DNA of 64,000 bases from Paragyromitra xinjiangensis (taxonomy: Eukaryota; Ascomycota; Pezizomycetes; Pezizales; Discinaceae). Of the stretch, positions 35,458-47,736 are shown one piece after another (position 1 is the first letter of the stretch; every line of letters starts with the position of its first letter). The stretch is taken from assembly GCA_038503065.1 (NCBI GenBank), contig JBCAMK010000002.1:3472001-3536000 (forward strand), in the 5' to 3' direction. The notes under the pieces were generated by a model. It saw only the letters and a program-made list of their open reading frames with translations. It was not told where the DNA came from and ran no database searches. The translations under genes were made by a program, and so were the position numbers.

Positions 35458-36393
35458 TCTTGTGAATGTTCTAGGAAGAAGTATATAGTACCGTTGCTAT
35501 AGAGGATGTATCAAAAGGAAGAGAGGATGCTCTGGTGAATATTGTGAGGAAGGAGGAGCTTAGCAAAGCCTGAGAGTATAAATACATGTATATATGGTGA
35601 ATGTGTCTTAATTGATGCTTCGGAACAACCCCATTTATGTTTGTTAAATTGTAAATACAATATGGGATAGTCATGCCAGTGCTGGGGTAACAAGGTACTG
35701 AAGTGGAGATGGGGGCTCTTTCTGTTCCTAGCGAATTTTTAGCTATTTCCTGAAGAGCACACGACGCCGACTGCCTTCCCGCGTTGGTAGTGGAAATGGT
35801 GGATAGTCGTGTGGTTGACCGGAATACTAATGATGGTTGGTGTTGGTGATGTTCTGTGATGCGGATATCCGAGACCGACGTTCCGGGGGTTGTTGGTCAG
35901 GTGGGAAGGCAAACAGAACAAACAAACACCACCTATGGTGATGATCACATTGTAAACTCCACCCCCCCAAATCGACAATTCCCAGAGAGAGAGCACAAAC
36001 CGAACGATCAAATCTCCTGATAGTTTCTATGTGGAGGCAGTTTTGAAGCGGGGTCTGTGTGAGTTGAGGCTTTATCCTATGTATAGCGCAGTAGATATCT
36101 AAATGTATCCACAGTCTCGGAGCCTCAATTAAATTGTGACGAAGATGTCTTCCCACCGCGGCGGCAACAAGTGACTCAGGCAGAGCGCTCCGGCTTTCCC
36201 TCCGCAAGAAAAAAAGCCCAGTCGCACATAATATAGCTCTTTCTCTCTCCTTCTCTGTCTTTTGTACTCCGCCGCCCTGGCGCAGAAGTAAAATAAAGGT
36301 ACGCTAAAATCCCTCTCGCTCGTCACTTTTTCTGTTCTCTCATCCGTACGGCGAATGCACCTACATAGATAGACCAACAAAAAAACAACAATA
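35458..36393. promoter_or_regulatory. divergent promoter region (CCCH gene / fusion gene)
   Basis: About 935 bp between two divergent start codons with no supported gene. It contains a TACATGTA at 35583-35590 next to TATATGG. No specific factor site is assigned. Confidence 0.4.
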
Positions 36394-39300
36394 ATGGCTC
36401 CCCGCAGCGCCCTGCTCATCTTAGGCATCCAAAATGAATTTCTCGACCCTGGAACTGGTCGCTGTGTCATGACCCCTCCGAAGCCAGGACAAACCTCTTT
36501 CGTCGACAGCATAAAAACCTTCGTCTCGCACTTTCGCACTCGCGGCGGCGACGTCATCTGGGTGCGGAGCGAGTACCAAAAGCCACGTGACTTTATCGAC
36601 CCACGCAACGACGAGACTGTGCTGATAATCAGTGACGACTCCGACTCCGACTCAGAGGTAGGCGGCGATGGAGAGGAAACGGTGACACAAAAGGGAGGGA
36701 AGCAAAAAGTTGTTAAAGGAGCTCGGCCTCCGCTACGAACAGACGCGTTCCTAGCGGTGGAAAGCGATCATCCGCCTTGTGCGCCGGCTACCATTGCGAG
36801 TGAATTTCACCCTTCCATCCAATCTTCTATTACCTCGCCGCCGGACCGTATCATGGTGAAGACGTGGTTCTCGGCATTCAAAGAAACATCGCTTCTCCAG
36901 ACCCTACGCGGGAGGTTTATCTCGGATCTATATGTCTGTGGTGTCATCACCAATGTCTGTGTCCTCGCTACAGCGGCCGATGCGGCAAAACATGGTTTCA
37001 ACGTTTATGTAGTGCCCGATTGTCTTGGCTACAGAAACTTAACAGCTCACCAACAGTCGTTAAGAGTTATGGCTGACGATTATGGGGTGGAAGAGGTGAG
37101 AAGCACATTGCTAGTGAAAAGTTGGGAGAGGGAGATGCAAAAGAAGAACAAGGGAATGGAGGGAACGGATGGTGAGAGTTCGAAGGGGCCGCAGTTGGGG
37201 GCTATCAGTCTTTCGAAGGAGGAATTGGTGAAGATGGTGACGGGGATTAAACTAGGGGAGGCCATTGTTGGTAATGGGAAAGTGCCCGAAAAACTAGACG
37301 GGGTAGCAACGGAAGCGAAAGAGAGGAATAAGGGAGCATCCACCACAAAATCACTAAACAACACTACATCGCCAAAAGAATGTACACAGGTGATCGCAGT
37401 TGATCCATCTTTGGGCGTTTCAGAAAGTTCAGATCTGGTACTTAAACAGGCTGAAGCAAATAGGAAAGCTCAGAAACAGATAAGAGCCGAGGAGATAAAG
37501 CTGATGAGAGAGGCCGAGAAAGCGAGGAATAATAGGGAGGAGAAACAGGTGGACGACGTTTTAGAAGGCAAGGATGATGAAGGAGAGAGAAAAGATGGAA
37601 AAGAAAAGAAACTTAGAGAGCATAAAAAGAAAAAATCACAAGCAAGCAAAGATCCCAAGCCTGGCAACTCGAAAGATGCAAGAAACACCATCACTTGTGG
37701 CACAAAGTTTGACTCAAAAGCGCCTGTGATGAGAGAAGGAGATGTGTTGGGTGAAGGCGATTCAAATATTGTCAACAATATCCTACCGAGATACCTAGCT
37801 AAGATAGCATTTGATAAGTTGAAGAAGGAAGTAGCTTGGAGAACTATGTATCACCGTGGGGGCGAAGTCCCAAGAATGGTTGCCGTGGAGGGAGAAATTG
37901 ATGAGGATGGAAGGTACACTCAATATCACAGAGATATCAAGATGGTAATCTTCTCTCGTAGCTAACACTTAGTCGAAGTTTCCCAATATACCGTCATCCA
38001 GCGGACGAATCACCGCCTCTCCTACAATTTTCACCAACAGTAAACCTCATCAGAGAGTATGTTCAGAAAGAGTTACAGCATCCGGTTAACCACGTCTTGA
38101 TCCAACACTATCGTGATGGTAACGACTATATCTCTGAGCACTCCGATAAAACCTTAGACATCGTACGCGGATCCTTCATTGTCAACGTAAGTCTAGGTGC
38201 TCAACGAACAATGATCCTTCGAACAAAAAAGGATGCTGCGCGCGAGAAGGCTGTTGGAACATCAACTCAAGAAAAGCTACATGAATCCACAGGCCCAGAA
38301 CGAACAGTTCAACGCATTCCACTTCCACACAACTCCATGTTCGTCCTTGGCCTCGAATCCAACAAAAAATGGCTTCACGGGATTCGCCAAGACCGCCGTG
38401 AATCCTTTCTCAAAACTCCCGAGGAGATGGCCAATAATGGCGAACGTATCTCTCTAACCTTCCGCCATATCGGAACCTTCCTTTCTGCTGACGAGAAAGA
38501 AATATACGGACAAGGCGCCGTCTCGAAATCTAAGGATGGCCCACATCCTGTGATCATCGGCGATCACCCCGATACCGAAAAGTTGATTCAGGCCTTTGGC
38601 TCTGAGAATCACCAAAGTGACTTTGATTGGGATGCGTCATATGGCGCAGGCTTTGACGTCCTCCACTTAGTCACACAACTGCCAAAGCTATTCTTCGCAG
38701 TAGATGACGTCCATAGTGATCGCGTTAGGATCTGTCTCGCAGAGAAGGGAATCGAGTTCAAGCCACATGAACTACAGCCTGGTGAAGTCAATATACCCTC
38801 CTTCCGCACTCTCAACCCTAGAGGCACAGCTCCCGTACTAGTAGACGTGGACCGCGAAAAAACGACAGTCTGCGAATCACTTGCTATTTTACAGTACCTA
38901 GAAATGTCTTACCCCTCCAACGACCCCGAAAAGTTTCTCCTTCCGCATCCCGTCGACGAGCGAGCAACATTCGCATTGGTCCTACAAAGGATGCAAGAGA
39001 GTGAGCGGTTGGCTAGTATACTAGAATATGGTAGTAAAGAGGAGAAACGGGATGAGCTTAACATTTGGAACGGATATTTGACGAAAACGCCAAAATATCT
39101 TATGGGTAACGAGATAAGCCTTGCTGATATTGCAATTTGGCCTATTGTAGAAAAGTTTGTAAGGCGGAGCGGATGGAAACTAGGCGAGAGTTATGGGGCA
39201 CTAGATGTATGGAGGGTTACGATGGCTGCTAGAAAGAGTGTAAGAGGATTGGTAGGGATGCCAGAAGCTGTTGAAAGTAAGAAGCAGCAGGAGGGAACAA

Positions 39301-39416
39301 AGAGTGGGGAAACACTTGAGGATAAGTTGGCTCAACTGAAGGTGGAGGAGAAAAAGGAGGAGCTGCCGGGGGGGAATTTAGTGAAACCGGATGGTGAGGC
39401 GGCAAAGAAGGGCTAA
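36394..39416 (+). CDS. isochorismatase-like / AlkB-like dioxygenase / GST fusion protein
   Basis: Deduced CDS: join(36394..37913, 37973..39416), 987 aa. Domain 1 (about 1-240) is a cysteine-hydrolase fold with Lys in KTWFSAF and nucleophile Cys in GVITNVCVLATAADA, but Gly11 stands where the family's catalytic Asp normally is (LILGIQNEF). An acidic Ser/Asp insert interrupts it near 75-110. A Lys/Glu-rich linker of about 200 residues follows. Domain 2 (about 440-680) is an AlkB-type 2-oxoglutarate/Fe(II) oxygenase with H563-x-D565 (EHSDKT), H642 and R665-x5-R671. Domain 3 (about 740-960) is a glutathione S-transferase: thioredoxin-fold half with CESLAILQYLE, helical half with NEISLADIAIWPIV. 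The single intron falls inside the AlkB domain, so all three belong to one transcript. AlkB relatives repair alkylated nucleic acids or demethylate RNA/protein; substrate unknown. Intron 37914-37972 is chosen because it restores the IYRHPADESPPLL frame. Confidence 0.88.
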
Positions 39417-41276
39417 TTGGATCAATAGTAATGGCTGATGACTATTGTCGATCCTAGAGTTTCTTTTCTTTCTTTTTGACCACTCTCTTAGCTTAATGCT
39501 TTCTTTGCCATAGGAGGCTGGTGTTAGGATATATCTCTGGTACTAAACCCATTGAACTTCGTGGGGGGTAGTGATATACTCCCGGTTTCTTAGATATCTT
39601 TCGTATTTAGGGTAAAATTCATATTTAATTATCGTTGGCAAATCTTAATAAAATATTATAGCTCCATAAGGGATTTAATTTAGACCGACGAATACATAAT
39701 TAGAATTCCAGTCGTGACTTTTGGCAAACATTGCTACCGCATGTTATATGGACCTTGAAGCGGCCTAGCTTCGCGTGGTAGGGTTGCAAGAAATAATACT
39801 TATTACCACGACTACATGACTGTCCGACATACACTACATGTACTATCACGGGTGGATAAGGTTGACGTGCCGCAGGTCCTTCTTAGTCATGCACCTCTTC
39901 ATAACTTCCGATACCGCTTACTGCTCGTGGCGGGGCGAGCCACATGATCATAAACGGTCACTCGCACCCTACTGACTCGCACACTACTGACTTCGCAGTA
40001 TAATAATGGTGACGATGACGATGAACCCACCAAGTACATCCAACCGCCTGGGTTATGGTGCGCTGACTTTGCAGCATGTTTGGACTCGAATGTCACTACT
40101 TTATCCTAATTTGTTATTCAGGCCATTAACTTCCTACGGTACAGTGGGTCCACGAGGCTGCCTTGAGGGTAGACTACACTGCTGCAGTAACTTGAACGAG
40201 TCAAGCAGTTTGCTCCGCTTTTTCTCTCAGGTCGGGATCGAGACATGTACTTTTGGCACACCCCTAGGCTCGCTTGAACACCTCTAGTGGTTCTAGGAAG
40301 GAAAAGCAGAAAAGAAGAGATGAAGCGAGGGGGGGGTTTATACTCGCCCTAAACCTTAATTCAGGTTCAAATGAACTACAAAAAACTAGCCCATACCGAC
40401 CTATTTTCCATCAGCGGAATAACCTTATAGTTTAGACCCTATGCTCACCATCTCTCCTAGTGTCTATAGGCGAATGAAACCTGTCATCCAAAAATCGAAG
40501 CCAGTTAAGAATTTTTAGGGTTTATGAAATATTGATACAAAACCTATGGTGATTAAGGACTTCAAGCACAGCCCTCGCATACGAATGTACATCATGCATT
40601 CTCACTCGCTTGCTCTAATTTCAAAGGCGTCGCAGTAGTAGTAATTCATTTACGTATCTATCGAAGGCGCCGCACAAACACGAAAACACAAGTATTGCCG
40701 TGGAATGCAAAATATGAACTGAAGAGAAGATCCAAGAAAAGAGCGAATGCCTGATTCTCTATACAATAACCTAGCCAATTAGGGGGGCTTCACCGTATTC
40801 CTCGCCGCTATACGCCTCTGGCTTGAATCAGCTCCGTGGATCCCGAATTGCCGCTCAAATAAGACAGCCTATAGGCGAGCTAAAACGATGGGATAAGCGA
40901 TGAGAAATAGTCGCATACAGACATACTAGGAAGTTTATATCTTCAACGCAAAGGCGTTAATGGAGTAGCTAAAACTCCCCGCACGCTGATAATGTAAAAT
41001 ATGTATTAACTTAGGTTCTACATGCAATTCCTGTTGATAATATCCACTACTAGTACCTAGAGGTAGAATATAGAGAATAAATTAGGGGAATAAGTGCAAT
41101 AAATAAACTAAAAACGAGACAGCCTAGCAGGTTGTTTTGCGCAGTGGAGGCGAAACGACTTATCAGGGTACACTAAGAAACAAAAGCTTATCCAATCCGG
41201 ATATGATCACTATCCAACAGATTCCACCAAAACCAATGCGCCGAAAAGACGCCGAATACTAAAGTTGACGAAACCC
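39417..41276. other. gene-free stretch
   Basis: 1.9 kb with only short frames and no recognisable domain or transposon boundary. One TACATGTA at 39835. Confidence 0.45.
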
Positions 41277-41842
41277 TTAGATAAGGGACGCGAGGGCGAC
41301 ACAGCCCAAGTTGACGAGACCGTTCTTCAAGAATGTTAGTAGGTAGCAGAAGAGTTTTAAGGGGTTAGATATTACCTGAGAAACTTCTCCTTGGCAACAG
41401 GCTGCCTTTGCGTCGCAGGCCTTGTTGATAGGGACTTGAACTAATGGAGGAGTTAATGGTTAGCTTTTGCATCGTTGGGTCAAAAAGAAAAAAGCATACC
41501 TCCAACAACTGGGACGTTAATGGGAGTGCACTGGAGGCCAATGTCGCCAGATCCGAAAAGAGATCCAAGAAGACCAGCATTGGTGGTGTCTCCCTTCTTT
41601 TCAATCTTGTTGCAGCAGTTGAGTTGGGCGTTGCCGCAAGTCTGAACACCTTGTTCTACAGTATAATCGCCCTTGACGGTTCCTTTATTGGCAGCGCTGT
41701 TACCCGCATTTTGGCCTTTGTTGCCCACATCTTGGTTCCCCTCTCCATCGTTACCAGAGGAGGCTATTTGTCTGGCGACTAGAGGCGATGCAGAGACTGT
41801 GAGGGCAAGAGCCAAGAAGGCGATGATCTTTTGGGCGAGCAT
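41277..41842 (-). CDS. class I hydrophobin
   Basis: Deduced CDS: complement(join(41277..41324, 41376..41440, 41500..41842)), 151 aa. A signal peptide (MLAQKIIAFLALALTVSA) is followed by a Gly/Asn/Asp/Lys-rich spacer of about 45 residues. Then come eight cysteines at 69, 76, 77, 105, 123, 129, 130 and 144, giving C-x6-CC-x27-C-x17-C-x5-CC-x13-C. This lies inside the class I hydrophobin spacing. Hydrophobins are secreted and self-assemble into amphipathic layers on hyphae, spores and fruit bodies. The hydrophilic spacer before Cys1 is longer than usual. The last Cys lies in a 15-codon final exon, which short-gene predictors could miss. Confidence 0.92.
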
Positions 41843-43508
41843 ATTGATAGAAATTAATTTTTTAAGGTGAAGAAGTATTGGTAGAGGGTTTAAGAAAATT
41901 AATGAGTGTAGACGGTAAGCAGCTGCAGTGAGGAATATAGTGATGATAGAAGATAAAGCGAAATGGGAGAAGCTCAGGTTTTATAGATATTTTAACTATA
42001 CCAAGTGAGGAGTTTTGTTTATATTCTTTACCCTTGCGTGAAGTTACTGACACATCTATCTGGAGGTTATTCGTGGCGAAGGGATATATGCGCATGCAAG
42101 TATCTAAATGCCCTTAGCTTTCATTCACACGTTGACCAAGGGATACATTCCGGCGGAGACACGGAAATATGGACATTTATCAAGTGCCTACCTTGTTGTA
42201 TATATTCGGCTTTCGCATTGCTTCTCTTATGTAGTTTAATCACGATTCCAATAACCGAAACTAGCAAAGCTCTTAAGAATCCATATTTACCACTAGAGAA
42301 AATATTTTAGAGATGTCACCATGAAGTTTCGGAAATGCGAATCCAAGACACTGATTTACACATGAATTGATTTTGTATCAGCAAACCCTCACCTCGATCC
42401 TAGCACTAGATGTGGTTAGCAATTATCTAATTATCTGGTCCTTGCGTCGTCGCCCCCTTATGCAAGACCAAAAGCCGAAGAGATTTCCTAGAATCTCATG
42501 TCTATTCGAAACTATTTTGAAACTAACAACTTTTTTAATATTTACAAGTTACAGTTTGTTGTGCGGCAACATATTGAGTTGGACAATAGACAATATTAAT
42601 CGAAACAGACAACTCCACGAACCAACCCTAAGCTTAATAGCAAAGAGAAAACACATATCTTGAGCATCCTCTTTTAAATTGAAAAAAAAAACTTCTCAGC
42701 CGAGAATGGCTAGTCATTCGGTCTACGAATGACACTAAAGTACATAGAGAATAATAAATGCAGGCTAACATGCTTAGCCAGAACCTTAAACCCCTTTCCC
42801 AAACTAAGATTTGACGAACGTAAGAATGCAGAACTCCTCAGGATAAGAGAAAACAAATGGGACGAATAGACCGGATCAGAGAAATGAAAGGTAAAGTGGA
42901 AAAGAATAAAGTTATTTATAAGAATAGAAACCGCTCACAACCCAGAACCAACTAAAAGTAGGGTAGAAACGTTAACCCATGTAGAAGAATCAAAAAAAAT
43001 TCTAATACATGTAAACTACATATAGCGTGCAGGCTGCAAAATAAAAAAATGTATCGTCACACATACCATACCACCAAAAACAATCCAAAACCAGAGACCC
43101 GGAGTAAAACCAACAAGAAACCACACAAGAAAACGCGCCTGATTTGAGTGCTCATCGATAGCCATCCGACAAAACGCTTCGCATCACCTCAAGTTGATGA
43201 TGCCTTCTAATTGAATCACCGAAGAGAGAGATGGAAGGAATAAAAATATAAGAAGGGAAATAGCTCCAATCCTCAAATACCTTTCCAAAATTCCCCGAAA
43301 CATTCCAATCATCCAAAACAGAAAATGAACGAGCGAAGATAGAAATAAGTGGTGAAGTATCAATATAAACGGAATAAAATCGCACTGCTCGCACGGGAAA
43401 AGCCCAAAGTGACAAAGAAGCATTATTTCAGGCACGGAACGAAAAAATGTGCTGGTGCTGCTGTCATCACTACCCAAGGGAAGAAAACAAAAAACAGGGA
43501 GTCAATCA
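41843..43508. other. AT-rich intergenic stretch, hydrophobin promoter side
   Basis: 1.7 kb with no supported gene. It includes the promoter of the hydrophobin and the 3' flank of the large gene to the right, with A-rich runs near 42680, 42995 and 43040 and a TACATGTA at 43006. Confidence 0.45.
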
Positions 43509-46500
43509 TCAAACGAATCCTGACAGTTCATTGCGCTTTGGCTTTCTGGAAAAGGTGAAATTTTTGAACTTCGACATAGCGCTACTATCTTCCTTAGGCG
43601 TATAGGCACGTGTGGTAAGCGGCGGTTCGCTAAATTTCAGGAAATCCGCCAGGCCGTCGGTGCTCCCCCCATCAACCCGTGCGCCCCTGGCTTGCGCTGC
43701 ACCCCTTGCTTGTGTGGGCCTATTTCCGAATCTGGCACTAGCCATTGTATTCGTAGAGTCCATATCCATCCGAGAGTTAAACGCGGGTCGTCTTTGTTCG
43801 CTCACTGGCGTGTACCGTGAGGGATAATCGTCTTCCTGAGCCAATGGAGTATGTTTATATCCCCCGGGCATCTGGGGGACAGGTGGTAAAGGAAATTTGT
43901 CCGCGTTCGAGGCGATCGAGTTCTTCCGGCTGCTTCGCCCGAAGCGACTAATCAGGCTGACTGAACTGTTCTTTTTCTGTATCGTTTTTATTGCATTAAT
44001 TTCTTCTGGTGGTGTTGGGGGCTGGGGCGGTGGCGGCACATTGCGAAGGAAATCTATCAAGCTCTCGTCTTCCCTCTTTGCTTTTGGAATCATCAAACTT
44101 AATGCTTCCATATCGTCATCGTCATCGAGTTCATCAATATCGATGGCATAAGGATCCCTAACTCTGCTCTGCTTTCGTTTAGTTTCTGGCATTGAGCTAA
44201 CAGCTCCGTAGTCATGTTGTTTTTTCGAATTGCTCCGTAGAAGAGCTGTTGAAGACGAGAAAGATGATTGATATGAATCGGGTGGTAGAACAGCACTAGA
44301 CAAGAAGGTGAGGTCACTGGGTGATGTTTCGTTATTTGCCACACGATCGGGTGCGCGTTCAGGCCCTTCGGGAAGCTCGAATTGATCTGAATCCATAGTA
44401 TTGCGAAATGGTGCCACACTTCGTGATATCCGCCGTTGCGTTGCCTGGCCCTCAGCATCAATAGGAGGTGTGGTATTGCGGAAGAAATCTGCTAGTGCGG
44501 ATGTAGAGTCGCTGGTCGTGAACCCGCTAGCATCCCGAGCCACAAGGCGGTTCCTTGGGCGGGAGCCATGAGAGTCAGATCGCTTCTGCCTCAAAACAGC
44601 TGGGATCCCAGTGATGCCGCCGGGGTAAAGTGGTACAGGCCCAAAATTGCTAGTCATTGGAGATGTGGTTCCTGAATCAGCCCCGTGATCGTGCTGAGTA
44701 TTTTGGCTATGAGTAGAAAGGTGAGTAGATGGAATAGAGGGTGTTGGCGTTTGGGGCCGAGTTTCGGTAGGTGAGGTAGATGTGGAGCGAAGCAGATGAA
44801 CAAGAGTTGTCACATCCTCCACACTAGGATCTTTAGGGATTATAGGTATAGCACGAGCTGTTGAAGGTCGGGAAGAGTTTCCTGACCTACTTGGCGGCGC
44901 AGCGCGCACTTCCTTACCATCGGGTCCGGTGTTTCTGAGGAAATCCGCAAGTGCTGATGTTGCGGTGCGTGGTACTTCCTTTACCTGTCAAATCATTAGC
45001 ATCCCACCAAATATCTCAGCCTTCTTATCACGTACCTCCATCCTTCTTAATGGATCTGGTGTGATTGTACAATGAATCGTATCGCCACTCGAGATTAGTT
45101 CTTCAAAACTTCGTTCTTTATCCAAGCTCACAAGTCTCATAGACGGCCGCTCACTGTGTAAGCTACTTCTACTGTCGTTGTCAGATTCTGTAGCTTTCGT
45201 CTGTTTTCCGTTCTCCATGGGCCACGAGATGAGGCTTTTAAGTTTCGTTGATGATTGTGAAGTACCCGAATGTGCCGTAACAGGACGTTGTATCTTTCCG
45301 AAACTAGAAGAACGTCGCGTTTTATTTGGTGTTTGGGGGGGTGTCCATGCACGCATACCACTTCCGCGTTCGATAGGGAGCGAGGTCGTGCTACCAGGAG
45401 GTTGGATCAGAGTAAGTTGTCCAAGCTTTCTATCAGAGAGCTGCGAATTTTGAGAGTATTTGCTGCTGGCCGAAGAGGCTTGCTTTGAGTGAGCAAAATA
45501 ATCAGATGCAACGTGACTAGTTCCACCCGGTGTCAATCTTCCCCCTTTGAACTCTTTCTGGCTGGCCGCAACCGACGAATCGTCATCTGAGGTAACTACA
45601 TTATCTAACGACTCATTCAAAGTCGTTGCTGAAGGTCGTCGATCTACGGCGCGTTGCTCTTGGAAGGTTGAAACATGGCTAGTAGTGCGAATTTCAATAA
45701 GTTCAGCGGGCCACCTTGGTGACGGTTGTGGAGAGCGTTCATAATTTTGTTGGTCTACGGTACGAGGAATAGAGACAACGTGTGTATCTTGACCAAGTCC
45801 TTGCTTCAGCTTTTCATCTTCCTCATCAGAATTATGCAAGGATAAGGACCGGGACGCAGGAGGTTGCACCAAAATATCCGATGTCCGGGCGAACCCAATT
45901 GCGTCTCCATCGCGATCCGAATTAGACTTGAATTCTGCATTTTTGCTATCCGGCGTTGGTGCCGCTTCAGGACTCTCAGCCTCATCCAAAGTTTGTGATT
46001 CAACAATTGCAGTTTCACCATCTTCACCGCGAGCATTTTCGGCAGTCAGATTCTCAAATCCTGGAGTAGAGGAAGCCCGTTCCGAAAGCTCTAGCTCCTC
46101 AGGCTCAACAAAGTCGCTTATAGCTATGTTCGGTCCCCCCTCCGTAGGTGTAAAAAATTCCGGATCAATATCTTCGGATTCTACCCCCTGATCTTCGGGC
46201 TCCGCAACCCCTTCAACGATCGGGTCAGGAAAATCCGAACGCGTAATAGTCGGTAAAGAGCGAGGCCGTTCCAGAGAGGAAGACCGCAAGATAAATGGTG
46301 CCTCTGTTGTAGTCCAAGGCAGTAGAACCAGGCTTTGTGGACGCCGTTTATTGTTATCTCCCACTGTTCCTAAAATCTTTTAAATATTAGATTACTAAAG
46401 AAATAAAAATAGCAGCAACTCTCCCAACCAACTACGCTGAGTAACATACCGGATAGTCGCCTTCAATGCCCGTTTTTAAAGGTGATGTTATTGCATCTGT

Positions 46501-47736
46501 AAATTCATCTATATCGAGCGGAGTCTCCACGATAGGTGTCAATAATAATTTGTCATTGATTTATTTCTATCGAGAGTTACCAACCTTTTCAACTTTTGGC
46601 TCAAGTTCTTTGTCTGTTGTGGTGATCACTTTCTCCGGCGTCTCAAGGTGTTCCAATGCCTCAGCTTGTTGATTTCTAGGCTCTACTAAAGTGCTGGCGA
46701 GGGTACTGCTACTGCTCATTCGGCTGGCGGTACGCTCAATACGTTGCAAAAACCCTCCGTGGTGACCAGGCATGGAGAAGGAAGATCCTCGTCCGCGTAC
46801 GCGTTTACGCCATTGCCTCCATAATCGCCCAAGCGAAGAATTTAATGCAACCTTCTCCGTATCTAACTCTTCAACCATCGGCCTTTCCCTCTGAACACCA
46901 TTCCTTGCATCAGATGAATGGTCTTCATTTTCAGCTGCAGCCATTCGTTGCATAAAGCGGTTGATAGCCGCATGACCGGCGAGGAGCAGCGTTTGCTCGC
47001 CCATGAATTCCAAGACGGCTGTCAGCCATATTGCTACGGCAGGTGAGACAACACCTGGCACCGTGCTATTCTGTTCGTATTGTTGAAAACCGACAATTCC
47101 TTCAAGGTTTCCATATCCCAAATAAACATCTTCGTCGTCCTCCTCGATATCTCCAAGGGAAGAATAAACCATGCACCGTAATCTGGTCCGCTTCCATGTA
47201 GCGTCCAGATCCCAATCTGCTGAGCTGTTCTCCTGGAACCCATTTAAGCCATCAAAGTCGTCATCTCCGTCATCTCCACCACCAAGGTATGAGCTTAATT
47301 CATGGTCAGCACCAGCAACGGCCTCCTTCGCAAGTCGACTACGAAGAACTTCTGAAACCGCTGGTCGTAAAGCTTTTAGCGTAGTTGATTTCGCTGCAGA
47401 AAGGAACGAATAGAGAAGAAAGTCGAGGAATTGATTGATAAGCTTCAAGGATGCAGGTGTGACAGGTATGGTCGGTGTTGCATGACCAGCATTGTTCTCG
47501 TCTTGCAGGAAATCCTCATGATTGCCGGTGACGATACCTGTGGCTGCTGAAGCCGCAATGTAAGCTGGCTCCGGAGATACATTAGTGAGGTGGGGGTTGG
47601 TGAGCGAGTGGATAGAGGATCCATTAGAACTCAATGGCTTGTCTACAGATCCAATGCTTCGACTTCGCGCCCGCGTCGAAGTAGATGCCTGTTGGAATTG
47701 TAGATCCAGAACGTCTGGTCTTGATGGTCGATTCAT
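43509..47736 (-). CDS. large conserved-looking fungal protein with repeated LxDFLRN motif
   Basis: Deduced CDS: complement(join(43509..44984, 45036..46376, 46450..46524, 46585..47736)), all introns phase 0, 1347 aa. I do not recognise a named family. Residues about 90-250 form a folded region: LKLINQFLDFLLYSFL, LRPAVSEVLRSRLAKEA, an acidic loop and SPAVAIWLTAVLEFMGEQ, helical and reminiscent of a histone-fold arrangement. The remaining about 1,000 residues are Ser/Pro/Glu-rich and disordered. The C-terminal third carries four copies of a short motif: SALADFLRNTGP (866-877), SALADFFRNTTPP (1018-1030), SLIDFLRNVPPP (1164-1175) and DGLADFLKFSEPP (1299-1311), plus a weaker TLVHLLRST near 916. It ends in basic SKFKNFTFSRKPKRNELSGFV. 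The repeated motif suggests multivalent docking to one partner (inference). The 46525-46584 intron uses an atypical GTTGGT donor and is the least certain. Confidence 0.78.

Noticed and set aside
45137..46191. Several frames on both strands inside the large gene
   Set aside because: Shadows of exon 3 of the 1347-aa protein.
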